Positions 28,502 through 37,717 of a stretch of 64,000 nucleotides of DNA are shown piece after piece. A model generated the notes under the pieces. That model did no database searches and was not told where the DNA came from. It worked only from the letters and a program-made list of their open reading frames with translations. Source of the stretch: an uncultured Roseovarius sp. (GTDB taxonomy: Bacteria; Pseudomonadota; Alphaproteobacteria; Rhodobacterales; Rhodobacteraceae). A program made the translations under genes and the position numbers. Numbering within the stretch: the first letter of the stretch is position 1; each line of letters begins with the position of its first letter. The DNA lies in contig CANMBU010000001.1 in the NCBI GenBank assembly GCA_947496175.1, positions 930,001 to 994,000 of the forward strand, given 5' to 3'.

Positions 28502-28533
28502 GCCTTCAGCAACTTCTGATAGCTATAAATTAG

Positions 28534-28562
28534 AAAGGGTGCCGTTTTCGGCACCCTTTTTT
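28534..28562 (+). terminator. Strong bidirectional intrinsic terminator between ilvE and the ABC operon
   Basis: The perfect 11-bp stem AAAGGGTGCCG / CGGCACCCTTT with a TTTT loop is flanked by A and T runs on both sides. It would therefore terminate ilvE from the left and the convergent polyamine transporter operon from the right. Confidence 0.92.
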
Positions 28563-28581
28563 GTTTTAACTCTGGTTTACT

Positions 28582-29799
28582 TTACCCCGGGCTCAGACCA
28601 CGCAACCGTTCAGACCGGCGGCGCAGCAACTCGACCGCTGCCAACAGCAGGATCGAGACAGTCACCAGGATCGTCGCCGCGGCAAGGATGGTCGGGCTGA
28701 TCTGTTCGCGCAAGCCCGTGAACATCTGCCAGGGCAAGGTCTGTTGCTGGGCAGACCCAACAAAGAGCACCACGACCACCTCGTCAAAGGAGGTGATGAA
28801 GGCAAAGAGGCCACCGGAGATGACGCCTGGCAGAATGAGTGGCATCTGCACGCGGAAGAACGTGGTGATCGGATCGGCCCCCATATTTGCCGCCGCACGT
28901 GTCAGAGAGCGGTCAAAGCCAACAAGCGTCGCCGTGACCGTGATGATCACAAACGGTACACCCAGCGCAGCATGGGCCAGGATGACCTTCATGTACCCCA
29001 CCAACCTCTGATCAAGATTGAGATTCGCCTCAAGCCAGTTTCCAAGCGGCGCGTAGAAAAAGAACATGCCCGTGGCCGAGATGATCAACGGCACGATCAT
29101 AGGTGAGATTAGGATCGCCATGATCGCCTGCCGTCCCGGCACGTGGGACTGCGAGAGACCGATGGCGGCCAGCGTACCCAGACTGACGGAGATAAAGGTC
29201 GCAAAAGGCGCAATGATCAGCGAGTTTTTAAGCGGTGTCATCCACTCTTCAGTACCCAGGAAATTGCGGTAGTGTTTGAGCGAATACCCCTCGGCCTGAA
29301 AGTTCAGCATTTCGGGCGTGAAGGTAAAGAAATCCTCGGCGTTAAAACTAAGCCACATGACCGGCAAAAGCGGCGCGATCAGAAAGAAGAACACCAATCC
29401 GCAGATGAACAGAAAGCTGTTGTACCAAAGCGTTTGGCCAGCTGTGTAGTAGATCGGAACGTTCTTGCGGTAGGCACCGGAATCGAGCCAATAGGCGAAC
29501 CAGCTCATCACAGCGCCAATGATCACCCCAGAAAAGGCTGCGCCCAGGCCACCCGCCAAAAGACCTGTAATCGCAAGCACGGCGATTGTGCCCCAGCGCG
29601 TGACAGTTCTTCGGTCTGACATGAAATGCGCGACAAAGGCCATAACTGCGCCAACAACAGCGCCACCTAAAGCCCCTATCCATGGTTGGCCGTACACATT
29701 CCCGGCTACAAATCCGAACATCGCGCCCAAAACGGCGGTCAGAGGTAAGGTGAAACTGGTTAGCGGCGGACGAGGAATGCTTACTTTAAGATCAGACAT
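28582..29799 (-). CDS. ABC transporter permease, PotC-like, with extra N-terminal membrane region
   Basis: The C-terminal ~270 residues are a normal MetI-type permease of the spermidine/putrescine class, with the ATPase-coupling loop AAANMGADPITTFFRVQMPLI. The protein is 405 residues, about 130 longer than PotC, because of an N-terminal region with around four glycine-rich membrane segments (for example GALGGAVVGAVM and GLLAGGLGAAF). This extension is unlike ordinary permeases. The gene starts 3 bp after the other permease. Substrate is probably a polyamine or related cation. Confidence 0.85.
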   Translation of the reverse strand: MSDLKVSIPRPPLTSFTLPLTAVLGAMFGFVAGNVYGQPWIGALGGAVVGAVMAFVAHFMSDRRTVTRWGTIAVLAITGLLAGGLGAAFSGVIIGAVMSWFAYWLDSGAYRKNVPIYYTAGQTLWYNSFLFICGLVFFFLIAPLLPVMWLSFNAEDFFTFTPEMLNFQAEGYSLKHYRNFLGTEEWMTPLKNSLIIAPFATFISVSLGTLAAIGLSQSHVPGRQAIMAILISPMIVPLIISATGMFFFYAPLGNWLEANLNLDQRLVGYMKVILAHAALGVPFVIITVTATLVGFDRSLTRAAANMGADPITTFFRVQMPLILPGVISGGLFAFITSFDEVVVVLFVGSAQQQTLPWQMFTGLREQISPTILAAATILVTVSILLLAAVELLRRRSERLRGLSPG

Positions 29800-29802
29800 G
29801 TC

Positions 29803-31470
29803 TCAGCCCCCCAGCTTCACATTATCGATGCCGACAATTCTGTCGTAACACCAGTAAAGCGCCAAAACGACCAGCAAAAGGATCGTGCCAAGCGCCGCAG
29901 CAAGGCCCCAGTTCAGTGAACTGGAGATGTGATATGCGATCCTGTTGGAGATAAAGACACCATCCGTGCCGCCGACGATTTCTGGCGTGATGTAGTAGCC
30001 AATCGACAGGATGAAGACGAGGATGGACCCCGCGCCAATACCTGGCACCGACTGCGGGAAGTAGACCCTCCAGAACGCCGTCCAGTTCGTCGCGCCCAGG
30101 GACTTCGCCGCGCGCAAATAGGTTGGCGGAATGGTTTTCATGACCGAGTAGAGCGGCAAAATCATGAAGGGCAGTAGGATATGCGTCATAGCAATAATCG
30201 TGCCAGTGGCATTGTTCATGATGATCAGTCTGTTTGCATCATCCACAAACCCGAGCCATACCAAAATCTCATTGATGACCCCCTGTTGCTGCAACAACAC
30301 TTTCCAAGCGCTGGTCCGCACCAGAAGCGAGGTCCAGAAAGGCAGGAGAACGAGGATCATCAGCACGTTTGCCGTTCGCAACGGTAAATTCGCAAGGATC
30401 CATGCCACGGGGTATCCCAACAGGATGCATGCCCCCGTAATGATCAAAGACATGTAAAGCGTGCGGATAAACAGTTTGATGTAGATCTGCTGTGTTTCAG
30501 GACGCGCTTCGACGCCCTCGATAGTTTTCTGCAAATCAACTGAGTTCAGAAAATAGCCGGTCGTGTAGTCCGGACTATAGAGCGCCATCGTGCGCCAGCC
30601 TTCGGTATCAAGCCAATCCTCATCCGACTCCGCGAACATATCGCGAAAGCTTTCTTGCGGCAGTTGATCAATATTTGCCACGGCTGCTTTGAGGGCGGCC
30701 GCGCCTGGACCATCGTAGGACGCGATCTGCTGCACGACTTCGGCCGAGCGAAGGTCAACACCCAAACCAGCATAGACAGCCTCCCAGGGGCGCTCCTCAG
30801 CAACGACATCTTCTTCAACGATGGCCGTCCAAATGGCGAAATCTGTGTAGGCTTCGGTAGTAGCCGGAAGCAGTTCAAGAGCTTTTGCAGATGGGGCAAA
30901 CCCGATATCGCCTCGCATGCTCTCGCCGGCCATAGCGGCAAGTTTTGCGCGACGGTCTTTCAAAAACGAGTCAGCCCCTTCGCCGGATAGAAGTTCAAAC
31001 CAAAACTCGGATGTTTTGAACGAAGGGTCGATGTCTACAAGCGCATCTTCGAATTCTTCGCCCATGTCATCAAGGCTGCGACCTGTGCCACGGAACATCG
31101 AAGAAAGACCCGGTTGTTCATAGTTCAAGCGGTTACCAACCTGCGTATGCCGCTTGGCTTCCGCTGCCTTGAACATGTCGAAAAAGAGGGCCTGATAGAC
31201 GGCTTCGTCAGGGGGTTCTCCACTGTTGGGATCCCACTCCTGAAGGGCTTCAACCGTTTGAGGCAGAGTGTGCGAAACGATCTGGTTTTCCACAGACCGG
31301 AATAACATGGACACGATGGGAATGATGAATGTGACCAGCACAAAAATCAGCAGCGGCGCAATCAGCAGAAGCGCTCTGAGCTTCTGGCGCCGCAAAGTGC
31401 GGGAAAGGCTACGCTTTAGCGGTGAGCCGTCCGCGGCCAGCATTGGTCCTGATTGCGTGGTGTCAGCCAT
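29803..31470 (-). CDS. ABC transporter permease, PotB-like, with large periplasmic insertion
   Basis: The 555-residue permease has its first membrane segment at about residues 31-57, but the second comes only near residue 330; PotB homologues have a loop of a few dozen residues there. The ~265-residue insertion is hydrophilic and mostly helical-looking, and must face the periplasm. The rest is a standard MetI domain with the coupling loop RAAKSLGATNWTAFWRVYFP. It lies between the binding-protein gene and the second permease. The insertion could be a docking or substrate-selecting domain. Confidence 0.85.
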   Translation of the reverse strand: MADTTQSGPMLAADGSPLKRSLSRTLRRQKLRALLLIAPLLIFVLVTFIIPIVSMLFRSVENQIVSHTLPQTVEALQEWDPNSGEPPDEAVYQALFFDMFKAAEAKRHTQVGNRLNYEQPGLSSMFRGTGRSLDDMGEEFEDALVDIDPSFKTSEFWFELLSGEGADSFLKDRRAKLAAMAGESMRGDIGFAPSAKALELLPATTEAYTDFAIWTAIVEEDVVAEERPWEAVYAGLGVDLRSAEVVQQIASYDGPGAAALKAAVANIDQLPQESFRDMFAESDEDWLDTEGWRTMALYSPDYTTGYFLNSVDLQKTIEGVEARPETQQIYIKLFIRTLYMSLIITGACILLGYPVAWILANLPLRTANVLMILVLLPFWTSLLVRTSAWKVLLQQQGVINEILVWLGFVDDANRLIIMNNATGTIIAMTHILLPFMILPLYSVMKTIPPTYLRAAKSLGATNWTAFWRVYFPQSVPGIGAGSILVFILSIGYYITPEIVGGTDGVFISNRIAYHISSSLNWGLAAALGTILLLVVLALYWCYDRIVGIDNVKLGG

Positions 31471-31505
31471 CCCCGGGTCCCCGTTTTCGGTCTTATCTTT
31501 GTTGT

Positions 31506-31529
31506 AAGAGGGCCGCGCACGGCCCCCTT
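31506..31529 (-). promoter_or_regulatory. Intercistronic hairpin after the solute-binding protein gene
   Basis: Arms AAGAGGGCCG and CGGCCCCCTT (one mismatch) with a 4-nt loop lie 25 bp after the binding-protein stop and 36 bp before the permease start. Without a long T tract it is likely a stabiliser or partial terminator that keeps binding-protein mRNA in excess. Confidence 0.6.
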
Positions 31530-31553
31530 AGGTTTTATCCGGTCAAACCACGC

Positions 31554-32675
31554 TTATTGAGCCAGCCACGCCTGGAATTTGGCGTCGATGTCGTCGCGGT
31601 AGTCCGCCCAGAACTCGTAGTTATAGAGGAACGTGTTCGCGGCGTTGTTGGGATCAGTTGGCATATGCGGGGCCATATCAATGCCCAGCTCTGCGTGCTG
31701 ACCAACAAGCGGTGCAGAGGATGCACGCGCTGGGCCGTACGAGATGTACTTGGCCTGATCTGCAAGACGCTGTGTGTCTGTCGCAAACTTCACAAAGTCC
31801 ATGGCGCGTTTCAGACGATCTTCAGGCAGGTTTGCCGGGATGATCCAACCGTCCAGGTCAAACACCTGAGCGTCCCACATCATGCCAATCGGCTGCTTTT
31901 GCTCTTCGATGGCGGCAAAGAGACGTCCGTTATAGGTCGACCCCATGAAGACTTCGCCATCTGCCAGAAGCTGTGGCGTGTCCGCACCGGCCGACCACCA
32001 GATCACTTCGTCCTTGATGGTTGCCAGCTTATCCAGCGCCTGTTGCTGGCCTTCTTCAGTTGCCAGAACATCATAAACGTCTTCCTTGGCAACACCGTCA
32101 CAAAGCAAAGCCCATTCGACGTTGTTGATCGGACGCTTTTCCAGCGCGCGCTTGCCCGGGTACTTCTCCAGGTCGAAGACGTCACAGATCTGGCTGGGTG
32201 CATCGGCACCTTCGGGCACCATGTCGGTGCGATAGCCGAACGTGGTCGAGTACACGATCTGCGGGATAAAGCAGTCACCGACCAAAAGCTCACCGAAGTC
32301 TTCTTCGGCAGATGTTCCGTCAGGTGCCGCTGCAAGATCCTTCTCAGGATCGATTTCAATCGCCAGACCCTCGTCACAAAGACGCAGCGCGTCTGCGGCT
32401 ACGACGTCAACGACGTCCCATGTGACACTGCCTGCTTCATCCATCGCCCGAAGCTTGGCCACGGCCTCCGCTGAGCTTTCGTCCCAGATAACCTCCAGGC
32501 CGTCGTGCTTTTCCGCGTAAGGAATGGTGTAGGCATTCTGTTGGCTCTTTTGGTAAGCACCGCCCCACGAAACCACTGTCATGGAGTCTGCCATTTTGGC
32601 ATGGTCATCGGCAAACGCCGATCCAGCCGCAACCACAAGTGCGGTCGATGCCATTAGTGTTGTCGTCAGTTTCAT
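31554..32675 (-). CDS. Spermidine/putrescine-type extracellular solute-binding protein
   Basis: The 373-residue protein has a Sec signal peptide (MKLTTTLMASTALVVAAGSAFA) and a PotD/PotF-type type II binding fold, beginning MTVVSWGGAYQKSQQNAY. The start is the ATG after GGGAG; a longer frame upstream is non-coding. The binding pocket residues cannot be assigned by eye, so the ligand (polyamine, amino-sugar or other amine) is inferred from the family and from the neighbouring SpuC-like aminotransferase. Confidence 0.87.
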   Translation of the reverse strand: MKLTTTLMASTALVVAAGSAFADDHAKMADSMTVVSWGGAYQKSQQNAYTIPYAEKHDGLEVIWDESSAEAVAKLRAMDEAGSVTWDVVDVVAADALRLCDEGLAIEIDPEKDLAAAPDGTSAEEDFGELLVGDCFIPQIVYSTTFGYRTDMVPEGADAPSQICDVFDLEKYPGKRALEKRPINNVEWALLCDGVAKEDVYDVLATEEGQQQALDKLATIKDEVIWWSAGADTPQLLADGEVFMGSTYNGRLFAAIEEQKQPIGMMWDAQVFDLDGWIIPANLPEDRLKRAMDFVKFATDTQRLADQAKYISYGPARASSAPLVGQHAELGIDMAPHMPTDPNNAANTFLYNYEFWADYRDDIDAKFQAWLAQ

Positions 32676-32794
32676 TTCATACTCCCGAGTATCTTCCCGT
32701 TTTTTACATTTTGAGCCTCGGTTCACGGGATGAAAATCCGAAGCCTCAGTTTATTCGCACCGCCTCTGTTTGAGCAGTTCGAATTCTCTATTTT

Positions 32795-33898
32795 CTAGGG
32801 CGCATCCAGCGCCCGGCAATCTTCCGGCAGCCAGCCAATTTCAATTGTTTCACCCGGCGTTAGGCGCACCTGATCAGGCGCATTTCGCGATTTGATGACA
32901 AAGTTGTCATTCCCTGCCACGCGAAGCCGCGTGCGGAAAATGTCACCCATGTAGATGAATTCCAGAACTTCGGCCTTGATTGTATGGGTGCCCTTCTTAA
33001 GGCGGTTCTTATCGAATTCCACACGTTCCGGCCGGATCGACACCAGTGTGCGATCCCCAACGGCGCTGACATTCACAGGTTTGCAATCAATCAGTTCACC
33101 GTCATCAAGTTCCACCAAAGCAATTTCGCCTTTGATCTCTTTGACAGTGCCAACAAGCGTGTTGTTCTCACCGATGAACTGCGCCACGAAACTGTTCTTG
33201 GGGCTTTCATACAGAACATCGGGCGCATCAATCTGCTGAATACGGCCATCGTCGAACACAGCAACACGGTCTGACATTGTAAGCGCTTCGGTCTGGTCGT
33301 GGGTCACATAAACTGTGGTGATCCCCAGATCATGCGCAAGATTGGTGATCTCAAACTGCATGTGCTCGCGCAACTGCTTGTCAAGTGCGCCCAGCGGTTC
33401 GTCCATCAAAACCAGTTCCGGCTCAAACACCAATGCCCGCGCCAGAGCAATGCGCTGTTGCTGACCACCTGAAAGTTGTGCAGGCCTGCGACCGCCAAAA
33501 TCCCCCATTTGCACCATATCAAGTGCGCGTTTGACTTTGGCTTCACGATCCGACTTCCCCAGCTTGCGAACCTCAAGCGGGAAGGACAGGTTTTCCGCCA
33601 CAGTCATATGCGGGAAGAGCGCGTAGTTTTGAAACACCATTCCGATACCGCGCTTGTGCGGCGGGATGTTGTTGATTGACACGCCATCAAGGAGAATCTT
33701 GCCATGAGTTGCTGTCTCAAAACCAGCAAGCATCATCAGACAGGTTGTCTTGCCTGACCCAGAAGGCCCAAGCATTGTCAAAAACTCACCTTTCGGGATG
33801 GACAAGTTCAGGTCTTTGACGACCAGTATCTCTCCATCATAACTCTTTTGCACACGCTCAAATGCGACGAACGCATCGCTGGATTGCGAGTCTAACAA
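32795..33898 (-). CDS. ABC transporter ATP-binding protein, PotA-like
   Basis: The 367-residue ATPase has Walker A GPSGSGKT near residue 45, signature LSGGQQQR, Walker B LVLMDEPLGALD, the switch histidine in YVTHDQTEA, and a C-terminal TOBE domain typical of PotA/MalK-type ATPases. It is the first gene of the four-gene operon (ATPase, binding protein, permease, permease). A palindrome at 33961-33980 lies upstream of its start. Confidence 0.93.
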   Translation of the reverse strand: MLDSQSSDAFVAFERVQKSYDGEILVVKDLNLSIPKGEFLTMLGPSGSGKTTCLMMLAGFETATHGKILLDGVSINNIPPHKRGIGMVFQNYALFPHMTVAENLSFPLEVRKLGKSDREAKVKRALDMVQMGDFGGRRPAQLSGGQQQRIALARALVFEPELVLMDEPLGALDKQLREHMQFEITNLAHDLGITTVYVTHDQTEALTMSDRVAVFDDGRIQQIDAPDVLYESPKNSFVAQFIGENNTLVGTVKEIKGEIALVELDDGELIDCKPVNVSAVGDRTLVSIRPERVEFDKNRLKKGTHTIKAEVLEFIYMGDIFRTRLRVAGNDNFVIKSRNAPDQVRLTPGETIEIGWLPEDCRALDAP

Positions 33899-33960
33899 GA
33901 GTGTCTCCCCATTCTATTCTTCGCGAGTTTTCCCGCGTTCGGCTGACACTTAAATCGGGA

Positions 33961-33980
33961 TTCTTGCTTTTATGCAAGAA
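33961..33980. promoter_or_regulatory. Palindrome upstream of the polyamine transporter operon
   Basis: Arms TTCTTGC and GCAAGAA with a 6-bp AT-only spacer lie 63-82 bp before the ATPase start. There is no T tract on the minus strand, so a protein-binding operator is more likely than a terminator of the preceding FMN reductase gene. Confidence 0.45.
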
Positions 33981-34098
33981 AACTTAACGAGATTCTGGGC
34001 CGAAACTAATCATTCGCTTTCTTTGCACGCGCATGCGCCGATAAAGACCCTGAAACAGCACGTGTCACGTCAATATAGAAACCACATATTGCGAAGGG

Positions 34099-34674
34099 CT
34101 ATGCTTCATTTCCCAATACAATGCGCCGGGCCAAAAGATCAGCTTCCATCAGAGCTTCGGTATGCCGGGTGATATCACCAAACTCTCTCACATTACACGC
34201 ACGTAGGAGATAGCGATGTGTGAACCCAAGCTTATCAAAAGCTGGTGCATACTGTTCCAGGATATCCGTGTAGTGATCTTCGCTTTCACCTTGGGTCTGA
34301 ACAAAAACCAAGGTCTTGTTTCGTCCAAGTTTTGACGGAACTTCGGCGGTAAGGTAATCTGGCACGAAAAAAGAAAAAAAGCGATCCAGTGCAAGCTTAG
34401 TCAAACCTGAGATGTTGCAAAAGTAGATCGGTGTTGCGAGCACCAGAACATCTGCACTTTCCACATCTGCGAGCACAGGCCCAAGATCATCGTCAGAGCC
34501 GTATTTCGTCATATGGTCATTTTGCTCCGTGAACCCCTGAAAGCGGAGATCACGTAAAGAGTGGGTCTGGGTTTGCGCACCATGCACTTCAGCTGCCGCA
34601 CAAAAACGTTCAGCCAACAAGTCACTATTGCCAGCTTTGCGCGGGCTACCCAAAAGGCAAACTATGTCCGTCAT
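34099..34674 (-). CDS. Flavodoxin-fold NAD(P)H-dependent FMN reductase family protein
   Basis: The 191-residue protein has the FMN-phosphate loop GSPRKAGNSDLL at the N terminus and the second flavin contact ATPIYFCNISGLTK, as in the NADPH-dependent FMN reductase/iron-sulfur-flavoprotein family. Extra cluster cysteines are not evident. It probably reduces a quinone, a flavin or another acceptor. It lies upstream of the transporter operon on the same strand with a 200-bp gap, so it may have its own promoter. Confidence 0.8.
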   Translation of the reverse strand: MTDIVCLLGSPRKAGNSDLLAERFCAAAEVHGAQTQTHSLRDLRFQGFTEQNDHMTKYGSDDDLGPVLADVESADVLVLATPIYFCNISGLTKLALDRFFSFFVPDYLTAEVPSKLGRNKTLVFVQTQGESEDHYTDILEQYAPAFDKLGFTHRYLLRACNVREFGDITRHTEALMEADLLARRIVLGNEA

Positions 34675-35070
34675 TTCACCCTTCTTTGTCTTCAGTCCCT
34701 CTACCCGTGGCCAGTCACCGCGGGCACCAAAAATATCAGGCCGCCAATTGAGTGGCCCGGTGTTTCAACAAGGTTTGAGAAATTCCCGTTTCTCTTATCA
34801 CCCTGCTATTACTTCGCGCCCCAAGTGTGAGGCAAGATTACGGAAACCAGAAACGCAAAACAGTTTTCATTACTAAACTGAAGGGCTGGCACCTACGCGC
34901 ACATCCCGTGACTTCTGCGAATTTCTCCTCCGTTGTATACCAATGTGCGCTTCTTTTTCGAAGCGTCAACACCTAGATATTGACCGAGCGCAAAACGTCG
35001 CGCTCAATTCACTTTTGACCTTAGTTCGCTAATGAGTTTTGAATGTGGGGGTCAAAAGGACCAAACCAAC
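34675..35070. other. Divergent intergenic region with nested inverted repeats
   Basis: This 396-bp region separates the FMN reductase from the M24 hydrolase. Two symmetric elements lie near the hydrolase. Arms GAGCGC / GCGCTC (34986-34991 and 35000-35005) come first. Perfect 9-bp arms CTTTTGACC / GGTCAAAAG (35012-35020 and 35050-35058) follow, the second of which includes the hydrolase ribosome binding site. The upstream 300 bp shows no gene-like frame. Confidence 0.5.
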
Positions 35071-36255
35071 ATGAGTAAAAAACGCACCGTATTCTCAAAT
35101 ACAGAGTATCACCGCCGAATCGCAAAGACACGTCGTGCAATGAGTGACGCGGAGATTGATCTTCTGTTCGTAACCGACCCCTCCAACCAAAACTGGCTCA
35201 CTGGTTATGATGGGTGGTCTTTTTACGTGCACCAGGGGGTCATTCTAACACAGGATGGTCCACCGATTTGGTGGGGCCGCTATATGGATATGCTTGGCGG
35301 GCGGCGCACATGTTGGATGGATGACAAGTTCATCCTCGGGTACTCAGATGATTTTGTGCAATCCACAGAGCGCCATCCAATGCAAGATCTGGCTCGACAC
35401 ATCATTGATTTGGGGCATTCGGGTGCGCGCATCGGAGTTGAAATGGAGAACTATTATTACTCCGCCAAGGCGCACGGTATTCTTTCCGCCGAATTGCCAA
35501 ACGCAACCCTGCTCGATGCAACCGCACTTGTGAATTGGCAACGGCTGGTGAAATCAGAAGACGAGATTGCCATGATCCGCCGTGCGGCGAAAATATCGGA
35601 GAAAGTGGTACATACGGCAATTGAACGCGCGGAGCCGGGGCTGCGTAAAAACGATCTGGTGGCAGACATCTTTCACGCGGGAATTTCGGGCGTAGATGAT
35701 ATTTGGGGCGACTACCCCGCGATCTTGCCGCTTACCCCTTCTGGTCTCGACGCCACAGCGGCCCATTTGACGTGGAACGGTGACAAAATGCAGGCAGGTG
35801 AAGCTACTTTTTTTGAATTGTCAGGATGTCATCACCGGTATCACGCCCCTCTTTGCCGAACCGTGTTTCTCGGGACACCCCCGCCTGATATGCTTGAAGC
35901 TGAAAAGGCGCAGATTGAAGGGATCGAAGCCGGACTTGACGCTGCACGCGCTGGCAATCGGACATGTGACATTGCGAATGCGTTCATGAATGTGTTGACC
36001 AAATACGGCATCAAGCGCGAAGGACGCATGGGGTATCCCATTGGGCTAAGCTATCCTCCTGATTGGGGTGAGCGGACAGCATCAATCCGTACCGAGGACA
36101 CAACGGTTTTAGAGCCTGGCATGACTTTTCATTTCATGCCAGCGCTTTGGATGGACACCTGGGGTCTTGAGACGACGGAATCCATCCTGATCAAAGACAA
36201 AGGACCTGCCGAAACGTTCTGCGACATGCCTAGGAAGCTCTTTGTAAAACCATGA
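35071..36255 (+). CDS. M24 (creatinase-fold) hydrolase, ectoine hydrolase DoeA-like
   Basis: The 394-residue protein has a creatinase N domain (DPSNQNWLTGYDGWSFYVHQ, a stretch very like ectoine hydrolase DoeA/EutD) and a C-terminal pita-bread domain from about residue 165. Where metallo-aminopeptidases carry metal-binding aspartates, this protein reads ELSGCHHRYHAPLCRT, with Glu and Pro at the Asp positions. It is therefore probably metal-independent, like creatinase. Ectoine hydrolysis is the best guess, but doeB and the usual ectoine genes are absent here. The start is the ATG with AGGA about 10 nt upstream. Confidence 0.8.
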   Translation: MSKKRTVFSNTEYHRRIAKTRRAMSDAEIDLLFVTDPSNQNWLTGYDGWSFYVHQGVILTQDGPPIWWGRYMDMLGGRRTCWMDDKFILGYSDDFVQSTERHPMQDLARHIIDLGHSGARIGVEMENYYYSAKAHGILSAELPNATLLDATALVNWQRLVKSEDEIAMIRRAAKISEKVVHTAIERAEPGLRKNDLVADIFHAGISGVDDIWGDYPAILPLTPSGLDATAAHLTWNGDKMQAGEATFFELSGCHHRYHAPLCRTVFLGTPPPDMLEAEKAQIEGIEAGLDAARAGNRTCDIANAFMNVLTKYGIKREGRMGYPIGLSYPPDWGERTASIRTEDTTVLEPGMTFHFMPALWMDTWGLETTESILIKDKGPAETFCDMPRKLFVKP

Positions 36256-36266
36256 TGGAGCGCGGC

Positions 36267-37664
36267 TTAGCTGGCCGCCTTCATCATACCTTCATCGATC
36301 AACTGCTTATGCGTCAGGTCAAGCGCCCGCGAGGCGCGCGCAATCAACTGATCCACCTCATCCTTGGTGATGATCAGCGGCGGCGAAATCACCATACGAT
36401 CACCCACATGCCGCATGATCAGGCTGTTCGCAAAACAATGCTCACGGCACATCAACCCAACAGTACCCGCATCCGAAGCAAACTTGGCGCGGCTGGCTTT
36501 ATCCGGGGTCAACGCAATAGACCCCATCAAGCCAATAACCTTGGCCTCGCCAACCAAAGGATGGTCTGCGAGTGATTCCCACTTTTCTTTCAGATAAGGC
36601 GCTGTTTCGTTCCCAGCCCGCTCAACAATTCCTTCCTCATCAAGAATACGCAGATTCTCCAAAGCGACGGCACAGGTCACGGGGTGGCCGGAATAGGTAT
36701 AGCCGTGGCTAAACTCACAATTGTTGAGCACCTCTGCCACTTCATCACATACGATAGAACCGCCAACTGGTGCGTAGCCAGAGCTGATCCCCTTGGCGAC
36801 CGTCATGATATGAGGGCGAATACCCATGGTTTCACAGCCAAACCACTTGCCTGTGCGCCCAAATCCGCAAATCACCTCATCGGCAATCAGAAGAATGTTG
36901 TACTTGTCGCAAATGCGTTGGATTTCGGGCCAGTACGTTTCAGGCGGAATGATCACACCCCCAGCGCCTTGAATCGGCTCGCCAATAAAGGCCCCTACGC
37001 GATCTTCACCGAGTTCAAGAATAGCCTCTTCCAGTGCGCGTGCACGTTGCAGACCAAATTCATTGGGGTCCATATCCCCGCCTTCGGCCCACCAATGTGG
37101 TTGATCAATATGATGAATGTCCGGGATCGGCATCCCGCCTTGGGCGTGCATGTAGGCCATTCCACCCAGTGATGCGCTGCCCATGGAGGATCCGTGATAG
37201 GCATTCTTGCGGGTGATAATGATGTTCTTTTGAGGGTGGCCTTTCTCCTGCCAATAGGTGCGGACAAGGCGAATGTTTGTGTCGTTGGCCTCTGATCCGG
37301 AACTGGCGAAAAACACATTATTCAGATCATATGGCGTCAGTTCCGCTAGCCGATCCGCCAAGGCAATCGCGGGGACATGCGTGGTCTGAAAAAACGTGTT
37401 GTAGTAAGGAAGCTCTTTCATCTGACGCGCGGCAGCCTCGGCCAGCTCGTGCCGCCCGTAGCCAAGATTCACGCACCAAAGCCCTGCCATCGCATCGAGA
37501 AACTCGTTCCCGTCGCTATCAGTCAGGGTGACGCCTTTGGCGCGCGTGATTACCCGAGCGCCCTTTTTAGCCAAGTCATGACCATGCGTGAAAGGATGCA
37601 AGTGATGCGCAGCATCAAGAGCCTGCAATTCACTGGTGGGCATATGGTTGGTGATCAGCGACAT
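36267..37664 (-). CDS. Class III aminotransferase, polyamine:pyruvate (SpuC-like)
   Basis: The 465-residue PLP enzyme closely follows Pseudomonas SpuC, the putrescine-pyruvate aminotransferase: DAMAGLWCVNLGYGR, PYYNTFFQTTH, SSGSEANDT, the ADEVICGFGRTG aspartate motif, the PLP lysine in TVAKGISSGY and the C-terminal FANSLIMRHVGDRMVISPP. It should move the amino group of a diamine or polyamine to pyruvate. It is convergent with the M24 hydrolase (11-bp gap) and downstream of a GntR regulator, next to a polyamine transporter and a PuuB-like oxidase. Related family members accept other omega-amines. Confidence 0.87.
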   Translation of the reverse strand: MSLITNHMPTSELQALDAAHHLHPFTHGHDLAKKGARVITRAKGVTLTDSDGNEFLDAMAGLWCVNLGYGRHELAEAAARQMKELPYYNTFFQTTHVPAIALADRLAELTPYDLNNVFFASSGSEANDTNIRLVRTYWQEKGHPQKNIIITRKNAYHGSSMGSASLGGMAYMHAQGGMPIPDIHHIDQPHWWAEGGDMDPNEFGLQRARALEEAILELGEDRVGAFIGEPIQGAGGVIIPPETYWPEIQRICDKYNILLIADEVICGFGRTGKWFGCETMGIRPHIMTVAKGISSGYAPVGGSIVCDEVAEVLNNCEFSHGYTYSGHPVTCAVALENLRILDEEGIVERAGNETAPYLKEKWESLADHPLVGEAKVIGLMGSIALTPDKASRAKFASDAGTVGLMCREHCFANSLIMRHVGDRMVISPPLIITKDEVDQLIARASRALDLTHKQLIDEGMMKAAS

Positions 37665-37717
37665 GGCGCACCTCTCGGAAAATGGAAACAGCGGCGCTAG
37701 TCGCCGTACGCACAGAA

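Noticed and set aside
31422..32474. Open frame of 350 codons opposite the binding protein gene
   Set aside because: It is antisense to a clear signal-peptide-bearing binding protein and shows no domain of its own.
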